Below are positions 27,284-36,893 of a stretch of DNA of 64,000 bases, piece by piece. Below the pieces are notes generated by a model. It had not been told where the DNA came from and ran no database searches. It worked only from the letters and a program-made list of their open reading frames with translations. Position 1 is the stretch's first letter, and every line of letters starts with the position of its first letter. The position numbers and the translations under genes are program-made. Origin of the DNA: Actinoplanes auranticolor (GTDB lineage Bacteria > Actinomycetota > Actinomycetes > Mycobacteriales > Micromonosporaceae); contig NZ_BOQL01000005.1 of the NCBI RefSeq assembly GCF_018332655.1, positions 108,496-172,495 on the forward strand, given 5' to 3'.

Positions 27284-28267
27284 CTACCGCATTTTCGGGT
27301 CGAGGGCCTCGCGCACGGCCTCGCCCAGCATCACGAAGCTGAGCACGGCGGTCACGAGGAAGGCGGCGGGGAAGAGCAGCAGGTACAGCGAGACGCGGAT
27401 GTAGTTCTGGGATTCGTTGATCATCACGCCCCAGGACACGACCGGCGACTGCAGACCCACGCCGAGGAACGACAGAGTCGCCTCCGCACCGATGAAGGAA
27501 CCCACCAGGATCGTGGAGTAGACCAGGAGCGGGGCCAGGCAGTTCGGGATCAGGTGCTTGAACACGATGCGCAGATTGCTCGCGCCCAGGGCCCGGGCCG
27601 CCACGATGTAGTCGGCCTCCTTGGTGGCCAGCACCGACGAACGCATGATCCGCATCGAGACCGGCCAGCTCAGCAGGATCAGCGACGCGACCACCAGCAT
27701 GATGATCTCGAACTCGCCGCGGTTGGCGCCCGGCGGGTTGAACGTGAACAGGATGACGATCGCCCCGAGCACGAACGGCAGACCGAAGAAGATGTCGGCG
27801 ATGCGGGACAGGACGGCGTCGAACCAGCCGCCGCGGAAGCCGGCGATCACGCCGACCAGGCCACCGATCAGCACGGTACCGAGGGTCGACAGCACCGCCA
27901 CCATGATCGACGCTCGGGCACCGTAGATGACCCGGGCGTACACGTCACGCCCCTGCACGTCGTAGCCGAACCAGGCGTCGGCGGACGGGCCGACGCGGCT
28001 GCGCGACAGCGTGCCGTAGTCGGGATCGGCCGAGGTGAACAACGACGGGAACGCCGCCATCACCAGGAACAGCACGATGAAGAACGACGAGATCCAGAAC
28101 AGCGGCTTACGGCGCAGGTCGCGCCACGCGTCACCGAGCAGGCCACGAGGCTTGTCGGCCTGCTGGTTCTCGGGGAGTCCCGCGTCCGTGGGGGCGGTGG
28201 CCCCCGGCGCGGTGGGTTGCTCGGCTCGGGGCGTGGTGACCATCGAGCTCATGGTCGGATCACTCAT
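27284..28267 (-). CDS. oppC: ABC transporter permease (OppC type)
   Basis: A 327-residue membrane permease. A cytoplasmic head of about 50 residues precedes a first helix (LFWISSFFIVLFLVMAAFPSLF). Then comes a periplasmic-side segment with FGYDVQGRDVYARVIYGAR, the family landmark, and five further helices. The EAA loop lies in VAARALGASNLRIVFKHLIPN, which docks the ATPases. It overlaps oppB by eight bases and precedes oppD by eight. Confidence 0.92.
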   Translation of the reverse strand: MSDPTMSSMVTTPRAEQPTAPGATAPTDAGLPENQQADKPRGLLGDAWRDLRRKPLFWISSFFIVLFLVMAAFPSLFTSADPDYGTLSRSRVGPSADAWFGYDVQGRDVYARVIYGARASIMVAVLSTLGTVLIGGLVGVIAGFRGGWFDAVLSRIADIFFGLPFVLGAIVILFTFNPPGANRGEFEIIMLVVASLILLSWPVSMRIMRSSVLATKEADYIVAARALGASNLRIVFKHLIPNCLAPLLVYSTILVGSFIGAEATLSFLGVGLQSPVVSWGVMINESQNYIRVSLYLLLFPAAFLVTAVLSFVMLGEAVREALDPKMR

Positions 28268-29186
28268 AGCGGATCCTCGGGTCCAGGAGGGCGTACAGCA
28301 TGTCGACCAGCAGGTTCATCACCAGGTAGACGAGCACCAGGATGACGACGATGGAGACCACCGTAGCGCCTTCCTTGGTCACGATGGCCCGGTAGACTTC
28401 CCGTCCGATTCCGTTGATGCCGAAGATGCCTTCGGTGACGATTGCGCCGCCCATCAGGGCGCCGAGGTCCGTACCGAGGTACGTGATGACCGGGATCAAC
28501 GAGTTGCGCAGCAGGTGCACCCCGACCACCCGCCGCATCGGCAGGCCCTTGGCGATCGCGGTACGCACGTAGTCGGCGCTCCGGTTCTCCGCGATGCTCG
28601 TGCGGGCCAGGCGCGCGACGTACGCCATCGAGACGCTGCCCAGCACGAAGCCGGGGATGAGCAGCTCGGTGAACGACGGCGGGTTGGAGACCGTGGGCTT
28701 GATGATGCCCCACTGGACGCCGAACAGGTACTGCAGGAAGAAGCCGGTGACGAAGGTCGGCAGCGCGATGAGGAACAGCGTGGAGACCAGGACCAGGTTG
28801 TCCAGGAAGCCGTTGCGTCGCAGACCGGTCAGCACACCGGCGGTGAGGCCGATGAGAGCCTCGACCGCGAGGGCGACGAACGCCAGCTTGATGGTGTTCG
28901 GATACGCCGCCGCGATGAGGTCGTTGATCGACCGGCCGCCGAAAGTCTCGCCGAAGTCGCCCTGCAGGAGGTTCTGCATGTACGTGAAGTACTGCACGTA
29001 CAGGGGCTGATCGAGGTTGAACTTCTCCGTCATGACCTGGATGTAGTTGTCAGGACAGGGACGGTCGCCACACTTGCCCGCGAAGGGATCGCCAGGGACG
29101 GACCAGACGAGCCAGTAGATGAGAAAGGTGGTTCCGATAAAGACGGGGACAAGCTGAAGTAGCCGTCTGACGATGTAACGGCCCAT
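28260..29186 (-). CDS. oppB: ABC transporter permease (OppB type)
   Basis: A 308-residue membrane permease. MGRYIVRRLLQLVPVFIGTTFLIYW is the conserved first helix of OppB/DppB. An extracytoplasmic loop with GKCGDRPCPDN could carry a disulfide. The EAA loop is YVRTAIAKGLPMRRVVGVHLLRN. The ATG with GGGAGG six bases upstream was chosen over an in-frame start 29 codons earlier that has no family similarity. It is separated from oppA by 155 bases containing a hairpin. Confidence 0.93.
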   Translation of the reverse strand: MGRYIVRRLLQLVPVFIGTTFLIYWLVWSVPGDPFAGKCGDRPCPDNYIQVMTEKFNLDQPLYVQYFTYMQNLLQGDFGETFGGRSINDLIAAAYPNTIKLAFVALAVEALIGLTAGVLTGLRRNGFLDNLVLVSTLFLIALPTFVTGFFLQYLFGVQWGIIKPTVSNPPSFTELLIPGFVLGSVSMAYVARLARTSIAENRSADYVRTAIAKGLPMRRVVGVHLLRNSLIPVITYLGTDLGALMGGAIVTEGIFGINGIGREVYRAIVTKEGATVVSIVVILVLVYLVMNLLVDMLYALLDPRIRYE

Positions 29187-29289
29187 AGGTCCTCCCAGAG
29201 ACGGGCGCTTGTGGCGCCCCGTGCGGATGTTGGGCGCTCGTGATGCCCAGTGTGTACCAGCAGGCGTCGGCACGCCCCTCGTAGACCGA

Positions 29290-29327
29290 CTCAGGTCCGG
29301 CCCCCCGAGTGAGGAGCCGGACCTGAG
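29290..29327 (-). terminator. intercistronic hairpin between oppA and oppB
   Basis: A perfect 12-bp stem CTCAGGTCCGGC/GCCGGACCTGAG with a 14-base loop directly follows oppA. It probably attenuates or processes the message so that the binding protein is made in excess over the membrane parts. Confidence 0.65.
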
Positions 29328-29341
29328 GTCAGAAGCTACGC

Positions 29342-30988
29342 CTACGCGATTTCGACCGAGGAGAGGTCGATCTCGCCGACGTTGCTGGTGTTGACGTTCT
29401 TCACCTTGTCGGAGGTACCCGACTGCTGGTTCGAGAAGTAGACCGGAATGGTCGGCACGTCCTGGTCGATCAGCTTCACAGCCTCAGCGAACTTGGCGTG
29501 CGCCGCTTCGACGTCGGTCGAGGCGGTGCCCTCCTTGTAGAGCGCGTCCACCTGCGGGTTGCTGTAGCTGCCGTCGTTGGAGGAACCGCCGGTCACGTAC
29601 AGCGGGCCGATCCAGTTCTCCACGTCCGGGTAGTCCTGCTGCCAGCCGGCGCGGTACGGACCCTTCATCTGCTTGGCGTTGATGCCCTGACGGAAGACCG
29701 CGAAGGTCGGGATGCCCTCGGCGCGGATGTTGATGCCGAGCACGTTCTTCACGCTCTGCGCGACGGCCTCCATCCACTCCTTGTGGCTGGCGTCCGCGTT
29801 GTAGTACAGGACCATCTCACCGGTGAAGCCGCCGGCCTTGGCCAGCGCCGCCTTGGCGCCCTCAGGGTCGAACTTGCACACGGTGCAGTTGCCCTTCTGG
29901 TTGCCCGGGGTCAGCGGGTTCGCCCAGCTGTCGGCGGGCGTACGCGCCCCGAAGAAGATCTTGTCGGTGATCTCCTGGCGGTTGATCGCCAGCGAGACGG
30001 CCCGGCGCAGATCAGCGTTCTTGAACCGCGCGTCGTAGATCGGGAAGGCGATGATGCCGGTGCTCGGGATCGGCACGTTGAGCGCGCGGTCACCGAGGTC
30101 GGTCTTCCACTTGTCGCCGGCGAGCGCCGAGACCGGGATCTGCTGCTGGAAGTCGAGGTTGCCCGACTGGAGGTCGGCGTACGCGGCCGTGTCCTCCTGG
30201 TACATCTTGACCGTGACGTCCTTGATCTTGACCTTGTCGTCGAGCGTGTACTCGTCGAAGCGGGTCAGCTTGATCTCGACGTTGTCGGTCCAGGAGACGA
30301 ACTTGACCGGGCCGTTGCCGATCGGCTTCTTGCCGAACTCCTCGGGCTTCTGGGTGAAGAAGACGTCGGGCAGCGGCATGTAGGCGCTGTAGCCGAGCTT
30401 CGTCGGGAAGATCGAGAACGGCGTGGCCAGCGTGACGGTGAAGTTGTAGTCGTCGACAACCTTCAGGCCGGACATGGTCTTGGCCTTGGGCTCCGGCGCC
30501 TTCTTCGGGCCGTCGTCATCCGGGTCCGGGGTGTTGACGTCGGTGAAGCCCGCGATGTCGCTGAAGAAGCTGGAGTTCTGCGCACCGTTGGGCGAGTACG
30601 CGGCCCAGTTCCAGGCGTCGACGAAGTTCTTCGCCTTGACCTCGGTGCCGTCGTGGAACTTGGTGCCCTGCTTCAGGGCGATCGTGTAGACCTTGGAGTC
30701 GGTCGTCTTGATCGACTCCGCCACGGCGTTCTTCGGGGCGCTGCCGTCGTTGGGGTACGTGACCAGACCGGTCCACATGAAGTCGATGATCTTGCCGCCA
30801 CCGGTTTCGGTGGTGCTGGCCGGGACCAGCCCGACCTCTGGCTGGGTGCCGTCGATGGTGATGGCACCGTTCGCTGTATCGCCGCCGGCATTGTCGGTGT
30901 CGCTGTCGCCGCCACCGCTGCATCCGGCCGCCACGAGCGCAACGGCCGCGGTCGTAGCGACCAGCCTCGCCCGCTTCGAGACTCTCAT
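29342..30988 (-). CDS. oppA: peptide ABC transporter substrate-binding lipoprotein (OppA type)
   Basis: A 548-residue extracytoplasmic binding protein (SBP family 5) feeding the OppBCDF permease. A lipoprotein signal ends in LVAAGCSGG, so Cys is the lipidation site, followed by a Ser/Gly/Asp linker. The family 5 core includes YTIALKQGTKFHDGTEVKAKNFVDAWNW and RRAVSLAINRQEI. The ATG after AGGAGG was chosen; an ATG eight codons earlier lies before that ribosome site. The peptide range cannot be read. A second, similar lipoprotein gene lies upstream. A TTGACA at 31119-31124 on the minus strand may belong to its promoter. Confidence 0.92.
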   Translation of the reverse strand: MRVSKRARLVATTAAVALVAAGCSGGGDSDTDNAGGDTANGAITIDGTQPEVGLVPASTTETGGGKIIDFMWTGLVTYPNDGSAPKNAVAESIKTTDSKVYTIALKQGTKFHDGTEVKAKNFVDAWNWAAYSPNGAQNSSFFSDIAGFTDVNTPDPDDDGPKKAPEPKAKTMSGLKVVDDYNFTVTLATPFSIFPTKLGYSAYMPLPDVFFTQKPEEFGKKPIGNGPVKFVSWTDNVEIKLTRFDEYTLDDKVKIKDVTVKMYQEDTAAYADLQSGNLDFQQQIPVSALAGDKWKTDLGDRALNVPIPSTGIIAFPIYDARFKNADLRRAVSLAINRQEITDKIFFGARTPADSWANPLTPGNQKGNCTVCKFDPEGAKAALAKAGGFTGEMVLYYNADASHKEWMEAVAQSVKNVLGINIRAEGIPTFAVFRQGINAKQMKGPYRAGWQQDYPDVENWIGPLYVTGGSSNDGSYSNPQVDALYKEGTASTDVEAAHAKFAEAVKLIDQDVPTIPVYFSNQQSGTSDKVKNVNTSNVGEIDLSSVEIA

Positions 30989-31440
30989 GGTTGGGGGCCT
31001 CCTCTTATGCATATCTGGTGATCACATCTGGATCACCCGCCTGCTCGCAGCCCCCGATCGGCGGTCGCCGATGTGGTGCGGCAGGAATTCGGAACTTCTG
31101 ACACCTCAATACATCGTCTGTCAACCACACGACGGCCGATCGACGACAGCCCCGGAGCTCGCGCACAGCGCACCGCCGTCGACAGCGCGTTTCACATGAG
31201 CTCCCGGCGGCTCGTCACAGGCGCGTGAGGCCGAAGCAACTCTGACACCTGCCGACCCAGCACGGAAAGACGTGTTATCAATCCGATACGGGCCCAGGAT
31301 ATGTGCAAATGCGCAGCGCAGAGGCGATTACCGCACAAAAGATCCGGCACAAACCGGGCGGTTCGCCACCTTCCCCGTGGGCATCTCGGTGCCGCCGGAG
31401 CCACCCGCCGGCCCGCCCGGACGCCCCGGCCCGGGACTTC
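30989..31440. other. intergenic region upstream of oppA
   Basis: About 450 bases between two minus-strand binding-protein genes. A consensus -35 TTGACA lies at 31119-31124 (minus strand), and TGTCA follows it 17 bases on, forming a 5-bp inverted repeat; no good -10 box is visible. The rest shows nothing I can assign. Confidence 0.45.
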
Positions 31441-33051
31441 TCAGCCGGTCAGTTCAACGCCCAGCACATCGATGCGCTGAGCGGAATCGATCGATACGTT
31501 GCCGACTCTTTCGGAGTGTCCGAAGACGTTCTGCCCGAACCGCAGCGGGATGACCGGCATGTCCTGCGCCAACAGGTCCTCCGCCTCCTGCCACTGCTTG
31601 ACCGCCCGGGACAGCGTCGGTGCTTTGGCGCCGGCGGCGACCAGATTGTCGAAGGCCGGGTTGCTGTAGCCGGACAGATTCGCCGAGCCGTTGGTCGCGT
31701 ACAGCGGGGACAGATAACTCTCCGGCAGCGGGTAATCCATGGTCCAGCTCAACCGGACCAGGCCGACCGCCTGACGCTTCTCCACCTTGGCCAGCACTTC
31801 GGCGAGGTCGCCGGCGACGGCCCCGGTGCACTTGACGCCCAGCGACGCGGTGAGCTGCCGGCACAGGTCGTCGATCCAGCTCGGCGGGCCGCTGTCGCGG
31901 CTGGAACTGATCGTGATCTCCGCCGGACCGCCGGCGGCCCGGTACATCTCCCTGGCCCGCGCGGGGTCGTACCGGCAGTAGTCGGCGCAGGAACCGGCCC
32001 GGTAGCCGGGGACCACCGGAGACATGAACGCCGTGGCGGCGGTCTCGGTCCCCCGGAAGGCCCGGTCGATCAGCTCCTGGCGGTTGATCGCCAGGGACAG
32101 CGCCCGGCGCACCTCCGGCTCGGCGAACCCGGGCTGGGACGCCGGCAGCCCGAGGAAGGTGTAGGTGGAGTTCGGGCTCTTCCGCAGGCGCGGCCCGAGG
32201 TCCGTGGCGGCCTTGCCGACCAGCTCGACCGGGATCCTGGCCTGGATGTCGATGTCCCCGTCGACCAGATCGGCGTACGCGTCCCCGACGTCCTCGTACA
32301 TCCTCCACAGCAGGCCGTCCACCTTCGCGGCCGTGCCCGCGAAACCCGGCGTCTTCTCCATCAGGATCCGGCTGCCCCGCTCCCACCGGCCCTTGAGTCT
32401 GAAAGGGCCGTTGCCGACGACGGCGTTCTCGAAATCGCCGGCGATGACACCCGGCGCGGAGAAGGCGGCCTTGGGCAACGGGTAGAAAGCGGCGTCGTTC
32501 AGCAGAGTGCCGAAGCCGGCGAACGGTGCCGACAGAGTCACGGTGAAGGCGGTGTCACCGACCTTCTTCAGGCCCCGCAGCGTCTTGGCCTCGGGCAGGC
32601 CCTCCGGGTCCCGCGCCTGCAGGTCGGCGTACCCCTCGATGCGGTCGTAGTAGGACGTCGCGCTCTGGTGGTTCGGGCCGTAGGCGCCGTAGTTCCAGGC
32701 GTCGAGATAACTGTCCGCCGTGACCTGCTCGCCGTTGCTGAACGTGAGCCCCGGCTTCAACTGGACGGTCCACACCCGGGCCGTCCGGTCGGCCTTGACG
32801 GACTGCGCCGCGGCCGGGACCAGCGCGCCCCGGCCGTCGACGGTGACCAGCGGCTGGAACAGCGCGGCCAGCACCTGCTTGCCGCTCACGTCCACGGTGT
32901 CGCTGGGGATCAGATGCCGGGGCTCGGCGATGCCGATCACCACCGTCCGGGCCGGGACGTCCTCGTCCGGGCCCTGGTCCGTGCAGCCGTACGCCGACAG
33001 GACGAGGGCGAGCGCCGCAGCCGCCACCAGTCGTGGGGCCTTGCGGACCAT
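31441..33051 (-). CDS. orphan peptide-binding ABC lipoprotein (SBP family 5)
   Basis: A 536-residue extracytoplasmic binding protein. The signal ends in LVLSAYGC, giving a lipidated Cys. The family 5 core is clear: VWTVQLKPGLTFSNGEQVTADSYLDAWNYGAY and RRALSLAINRQELIDRAF, both close in layout to the neighbouring oppA, so the two are likely old duplicates. It has no permease genes of its own and may share OppBCDF or act as a peptide sensor. It starts 14 bases after the response regulator on the same strand, with AAGGAG before the ATG. It may therefore be co-transcribed with the two-component system upstream. Confidence 0.88.
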   Translation of the reverse strand: MVRKAPRLVAAAALALVLSAYGCTDQGPDEDVPARTVVIGIAEPRHLIPSDTVDVSGKQVLAALFQPLVTVDGRGALVPAAAQSVKADRTARVWTVQLKPGLTFSNGEQVTADSYLDAWNYGAYGPNHQSATSYYDRIEGYADLQARDPEGLPEAKTLRGLKKVGDTAFTVTLSAPFAGFGTLLNDAAFYPLPKAAFSAPGVIAGDFENAVVGNGPFRLKGRWERGSRILMEKTPGFAGTAAKVDGLLWRMYEDVGDAYADLVDGDIDIQARIPVELVGKAATDLGPRLRKSPNSTYTFLGLPASQPGFAEPEVRRALSLAINRQELIDRAFRGTETAATAFMSPVVPGYRAGSCADYCRYDPARAREMYRAAGGPAEITISSSRDSGPPSWIDDLCRQLTASLGVKCTGAVAGDLAEVLAKVEKRQAVGLVRLSWTMDYPLPESYLSPLYATNGSANLSGYSNPAFDNLVAAGAKAPTLSRAVKQWQEAEDLLAQDMPVIPLRFGQNVFGHSERVGNVSIDSAQRIDVLGVELTG

Positions 33052-33065
33052 GGTGCGGGACTCCT

Positions 33066-33731
33066 TCAGACGAGCCGGCGATCAGCCGCCCAGCGTGACA
33101 ACTCGTACCGGTTCGACATCTGCAGCTTGCGCAACACGTTCGACACGTGAGTTTCCACAGTCTTGATGGAGATGTACAGCTCCTTTGCGATCTCTTTATA
33201 CGCGTACCCGCGGGCCAGCAGCCGCAGCACTTCGCGCTCACGGTTGGTGAGCTGGTCCAGCTCCGGATCCGCCACCGGGACGTCGGGGCGCGATGCGAAC
33301 GCGTCCAGCACGAAGCCGGCCAGCCGCGGGCTGAACACGGCGTCGCCGTCGGCCACCCGCCGGATCGCCGCCGCCAGCTCGTCGGGCGAGATCGTCTTGG
33401 TCACGTAGCCGCGGGCGCCAGCCCTGATCAGGCCGATCACGTCCTCGGCCGCGTCGGAGACCGACAGGGCGAGAAACTTCACCTGCGGATGGGTACGCCG
33501 CATGGCGTCGAGCACCGCGCGGCCACCGCCGTCGGGCATGTGCACGTCGAGCAGCACCACGTCGGGAGTCGTCGCGGCGATCCGGGCGACGGCCTCGGCC
33601 ACCGTGCTCGCCTCGCCCACCACCTCGACGTGGGCACCGAGCTCGGCGCGGACACCGGCGCGGAACATGGCGTGGTCGTCCACGAGGAAGACGGTCAGCC
33701 GCCGGTTCTCCTCGGCTACAGGCTCGGTCAT
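33066..33731 (-). CDS. NarL/LuxR-type response regulator
   Basis: A 221-residue DNA-binding response regulator. The receiver has the acidic pair D18-D19 (VFLVDDHAMFRAG), phosphoacceptor D62 (VVLLDVHMPDGGG) and the conserved Lys in GYVTKTISPDEL. The C-terminal LuxR HTH is complete (LTNREREVLRLLARGYAYKEIAKEL...KTVETHVSNVLRKL). Its start overlaps the kinase stop (ATGA), so kinase and regulator are made together. Targets are unknown; the divergent PspC gene and the downstream lipoprotein are the first candidates, judged by position. Confidence 0.95.
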   Translation of the reverse strand: MTEPVAEENRRLTVFLVDDHAMFRAGVRAELGAHVEVVGEASTVAEAVARIAATTPDVVLLDVHMPDGGGRAVLDAMRRTHPQVKFLALSVSDAAEDVIGLIRAGARGYVTKTISPDELAAAIRRVADGDAVFSPRLAGFVLDAFASRPDVPVADPELDQLTNREREVLRLLARGYAYKEIAKELYISIKTVETHVSNVLRKLQMSNRYELSRWAADRRLV

Positions 33732-35086
33732 CGTGCTGTCTCCTTTCCGGCGGTGACGCTCTCCCGGGAAACCGGCAGCGTCAGGCGTACCTCGGTGCCG
33801 TCCCCGGGGGCGCTGCGGATCTCGGCCTTACCGCCGTGCCGCCGCATCCGCCCGATGATGGAACCGCGTACCCCGTGTCTCGTATCCTCCACCGCCGTCA
33901 GTTCGAAGCCGGCGCCGCGGTCGCGTACGAAGACGCTCAGCTCCTCGGTCTCCACCTCCGCGTAGAGCGACACCGTCTGCACCCCGGCGTGCCGGGCCGC
34001 GTTGACCAGCGCCTCCCGCGCGGCGGCGACCAGAGCGGCCACCGACTCGTCACACTGAGTGTCACCGACCACCACGGTCTCGACCGAGATGGCGTACGTG
34101 TCCTCGACCTCGGCGGCCGCCTGCTCGAGCGCGGCGGCGAACCGCTCGGTGGGTGACGCGCTCGGCTTGTAGAGCCAGTTGCGCAGGCTGCGCTCCTGGC
34201 CGCGGGCCAGCCGCTGGACCTGTTTGATGTCCGCGGAGTTGCGCTGGATCAGCGCCAGGGTGTGCAGCACCTGGTCGTGGATCATGGCCGCCACCTCGGC
34301 GCGCTCCTGCTCCCGGATGCGGCCCTCCCGCTCGGAGCGGAGCTGGCTGAACGTGCGCCAGAGCAGCGGGGCGACCACGACGCCCACGCCGAGCAGGCCG
34401 ACCAGCGCGAAGATCACCCCGTTGAAGACGGCGCTGAGGTTGCCGGCCGGGGCGTACACGGCCAGGATGCCGATCACGCCGGTGGCGACCAGGACACCAC
34501 CGCCGATGAAGCGGAAGATGAACGAGCGGCGGTCACTCTCCGCGACCACCGCGGCGAGCCAGGGGGCCTGCGGGGTCGCGTCAGCCCACTGGCCGCGGCG
34601 GGTGGGGTCGGACTGGTGCCAGATCACGCCGGCGCCGACCGCGGTGACCGCGATGAGCCAGCCGGCCGTACCGGCCACGCCGTTGTCGCCGAAGAGCAGG
34701 CCCTGCAGCAGGATGACGCCCAGCCCGATCGCGCCGAACGGGAGCAGCAGCGCGAGCTCCCGACGGGTACGCCGGTTGCCGGTGGACAGCTCCTGCGGCA
34801 GCACGGCCCAGAAGACCGCGTAGAGCAGCAGGCCGAGGCCGTTGAAGCTGAGCAGGACGACCAGGGCGATGCGGACCGCGGTCACCGGGATGCCCAGATG
34901 GCGCGCCAGACCGGACGCGACACCGGCGATGACCCGGTGGTCGCGCGGCCGGTACAGCCGGCGCGGTGTCGGGGGTGCTGCGGTGGCGGTGATCGCTCCT
35001 CCTCCAGGTCTCGGCGCGGCGTGCGCTGCGGCCTGTTCGATCGTCACACGGGCAGGGGGTCGCGGGCCACGGGGAAACTCCCCCAT
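33728..35086 (-). CDS. sensor histidine kinase with N-terminal PspC domain
   Basis: A 452-residue membrane kinase. Residues 42-100 are a PspC domain (RLYRPRDHRVIAGVASGLARHLGIPV plus a helix), followed by four more membrane helices to about residue 243. A HisKA_3-type dimerisation segment follows, with the phosphoacceptor His near residue 270 in AAMIHDQVLHTLALI. The ATPase domain has EALVNAARHAG and VRDRGAGF. The PspC head suggests sensing of membrane or cell-wall stress. It is divergent from another PspC protein gene 82 bases away and overlaps its response regulator. ATG preferred; a GTG directly before it is equally open. Confidence 0.93.
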   Translation of the reverse strand: MGEFPRGPRPPARVTIEQAAAHAAPRPGGGAITATAAPPTPRRLYRPRDHRVIAGVASGLARHLGIPVTAVRIALVVLLSFNGLGLLLYAVFWAVLPQELSTGNRRTRRELALLLPFGAIGLGVILLQGLLFGDNGVAGTAGWLIAVTAVGAGVIWHQSDPTRRGQWADATPQAPWLAAVVAESDRRSFIFRFIGGGVLVATGVIGILAVYAPAGNLSAVFNGVIFALVGLLGVGVVVAPLLWRTFSQLRSEREGRIREQERAEVAAMIHDQVLHTLALIQRNSADIKQVQRLARGQERSLRNWLYKPSASPTERFAAALEQAAAEVEDTYAISVETVVVGDTQCDESVAALVAAAREALVNAARHAGVQTVSLYAEVETEELSVFVRDRGAGFELTAVEDTRHGVRGSIIGRMRRHGGKAEIRSAPGDGTEVRLTLPVSRESVTAGKETAR

Positions 35087-35168
35087 CACTGCCCCCGGCG
35101 GATATCAGGGTGGCGTCAGGGTCGGCGCCTGAGGCGGCTGGGGTCGCCGGACCGCCAGTATCGACGTC

Positions 35169-36893
35169 ATGACCGACGAAGCTGCCCAGTCCCGCGAAGC
35201 TGCCGGGCCGTCGCAGGACGCTCCGGCACCTTCCGCCGTCCCGCCGCCGGCGCCGGCTGCGTCTCCGGCCGCCGACCTGCCCCCGGCCTATGAGCCTCCC
35301 GCGCCGGGCGCTCCGCCGGTGGCCGACCCGCCCCCGCCCGGCTCAACGACCCCGCCGCCCCCTCCTGGTGCGACCTCTCCGCCCGGCGCGACCTCTCCGC
35401 CCGGCGCGCCCCCTCCGCCCGGCGCAACCCCGCCGCCCGGCGCGACCCCGCCGCCGTGGTTCGGGGCGCCGGACAGCGGGCCCACGTTCGCCCGGGAGAA
35501 GCTGATCCGGCCCACCAGCGGCCGGTACGTCGCCGGTGTCTCCGGCGCGATCGCCAACGCCACCAACACCGACCCGGTGCTCTGGCGGGTGCTGCTGGCC
35601 GTGCTGGGCTTCTTCGGCGGCGTCGGCGTGCTGATCTACCTGGTCGGCTGGCTGCTGATCCCGGCCGAGGGCGACACCGCGTCCCCGATCGAGTCCCTGC
35701 TCGGCCGCGGTCGCTCGGCGACCGCCCCGCTGTCGATCGTGCTGCTGGGCGGGGCGGCCGCGCTGACCTTCGCGTTCATCGTCCGCGACGGCTTCCGGGC
35801 CACGCTGCTCGCGGCGGCGGTGCTGGTCTGCGGCGGGCTGCTGCTCAGGCGGAACAGCCGGGCGAACGCCACCGGCCCGGGGCCCACGCCGGCACCGGGA
35901 GCCGGCCCGGCGCCGGAACCCGCACCGGCCGGCGCCTGGTCCGCTGCCACGGCGGCTGGTCCGGCCCCGTTTCCCCCGGCCCCGCCCGCCGCGACCCCGC
36001 CGCCGGCTCCGGCACCGGCCGCTCCGCACGAGCCTCGCACGATTCCGTTCCCGGCCGCGGCCGCACCGGCCCGCCAACCGGTGACCCCGCCGCTGCCACC
36101 GACTCCGCCCAACTACACCCAGGGGGCTTACGTGCCACCGAGCACCGCCTACGCGCCGCACCGGCCGCCCCAGTTCGGGCCGCCGCCCGGTGGCTACCGA
36201 CCGCCGTTCGCGCCGCACGGACCGTGGGCCCAGGGCAGCAACCGCACGGTCCCGCCGCCGGCCCCGCCCCGGCCGCCGCGGCCGCCGAAGCAGCGCCGTG
36301 AGCGCTCCAAGCTCGGCCGGATCACGTTCTTCATGATCGTGGTGGTCATGGGCGTCCTGGCCCTGATCGACCTCTCCGGCGTGGACGTCTCGGTCTCGGC
36401 GTACTTCGCCGCCGCGCTGACCACGATCGGCCTCGGCCTGGTCGTCGGCGCCTGGTTCGGCCGGGCCCGCGGTCTCATCGCCCTGGCGGTGCTGGCCAGC
36501 TTCGGCCTGGGCATCTCCAGCGGCGCCGAGACCTGGGGCGGCGAGCTGGGCAACAGCTCCTACCGGCCGAAGACCATCACCGCGGTCGCGGACCGCTACG
36601 ACTTCACCATCGGTACGGCCACCCTCGACCTGCGCGCCGTCGACTTCACCGGCAAGGAGCAGGCCACCACCGTCGCGATGAAGGTCGGCCAGATGAAGAT
36701 CCTGCTGCCCGACAACGTCGACACCACCACCTCGGTGCGGATGGACGGCCGGGCCCGGATCTTCGGCCGCGAATGGGAAGGCAAGGACCTCGGCTCGCAG
36801 GAGGTCACGGACCTGGGGTCGGACGGCGCGGGTGGCGGCACGCTGCGCCTGACCATCGAGATGAACACCGGTGACCTGGAGGTGATCCGATGA
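35169..36893 (+). CDS. PspC domain membrane protein with Pro-rich linkers and toastrack-like C-terminus
   Basis: A 574-residue protein. A Pro/Ala/Gly-rich head of about 100 residues contains PPGAT(S/P) repeats. The PspC domain (about 108-167: LIRPTSGRYVAGVSGAIANATNTDPVLWR plus helix) is followed by two helices, a second long Pro-rich stretch (about 235-375), three more helices, and a beta-rich C-terminus (about 470-574). That end, with FTIGTATLDLRAVDF and GQMKILLPDNVDTTTSVRM, resembles the LiaF/toastrack domain that senses envelope damage. It is divergent from the PspC kinase and overlaps the next gene (ATGA). A structural or sensing partner of that two-component system is the natural inference. 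Confidence 0.85.
   Translation: MTDEAAQSREAAGPSQDAPAPSAVPPPAPAASPAADLPPAYEPPAPGAPPVADPPPPGSTTPPPPPGATSPPGATSPPGAPPPPGATPPPGATPPPWFGAPDSGPTFAREKLIRPTSGRYVAGVSGAIANATNTDPVLWRVLLAVLGFFGGVGVLIYLVGWLLIPAEGDTASPIESLLGRGRSATAPLSIVLLGGAAALTFAFIVRDGFRATLLAAAVLVCGGLLLRRNSRANATGPGPTPAPGAGPAPEPAPAGAWSAATAAGPAPFPPAPPAATPPPAPAPAAPHEPRTIPFPAAAAPARQPVTPPLPPTPPNYTQGAYVPPSTAYAPHRPPQFGPPPGGYRPPFAPHGPWAQGSNRTVPPPAPPRPPRPPKQRRERSKLGRITFFMIVVVMGVLALIDLSGVDVSVSAYFAAALTTIGLGLVVGAWFGRARGLIALAVLASFGLGISSGAETWGGELGNSSYRPKTITAVADRYDFTIGTATLDLRAVDFTGKEQATTVAMKVGQMKILLPDNVDTTTSVRMDGRARIFGREWEGKDLGSQEVTDLGSDGAGGGTLRLTIEMNTGDLEVIR
35361..35456 (+). repeat. in-frame GC-rich tandem repeat coding PPGAT
   Basis: Successive 15-18 base units with the core CCGCCCGGCGCGACC encode PPGAT(S/P) about six times in the head of the PspC protein. 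Copy-number change would keep the frame. Confidence 0.7.
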
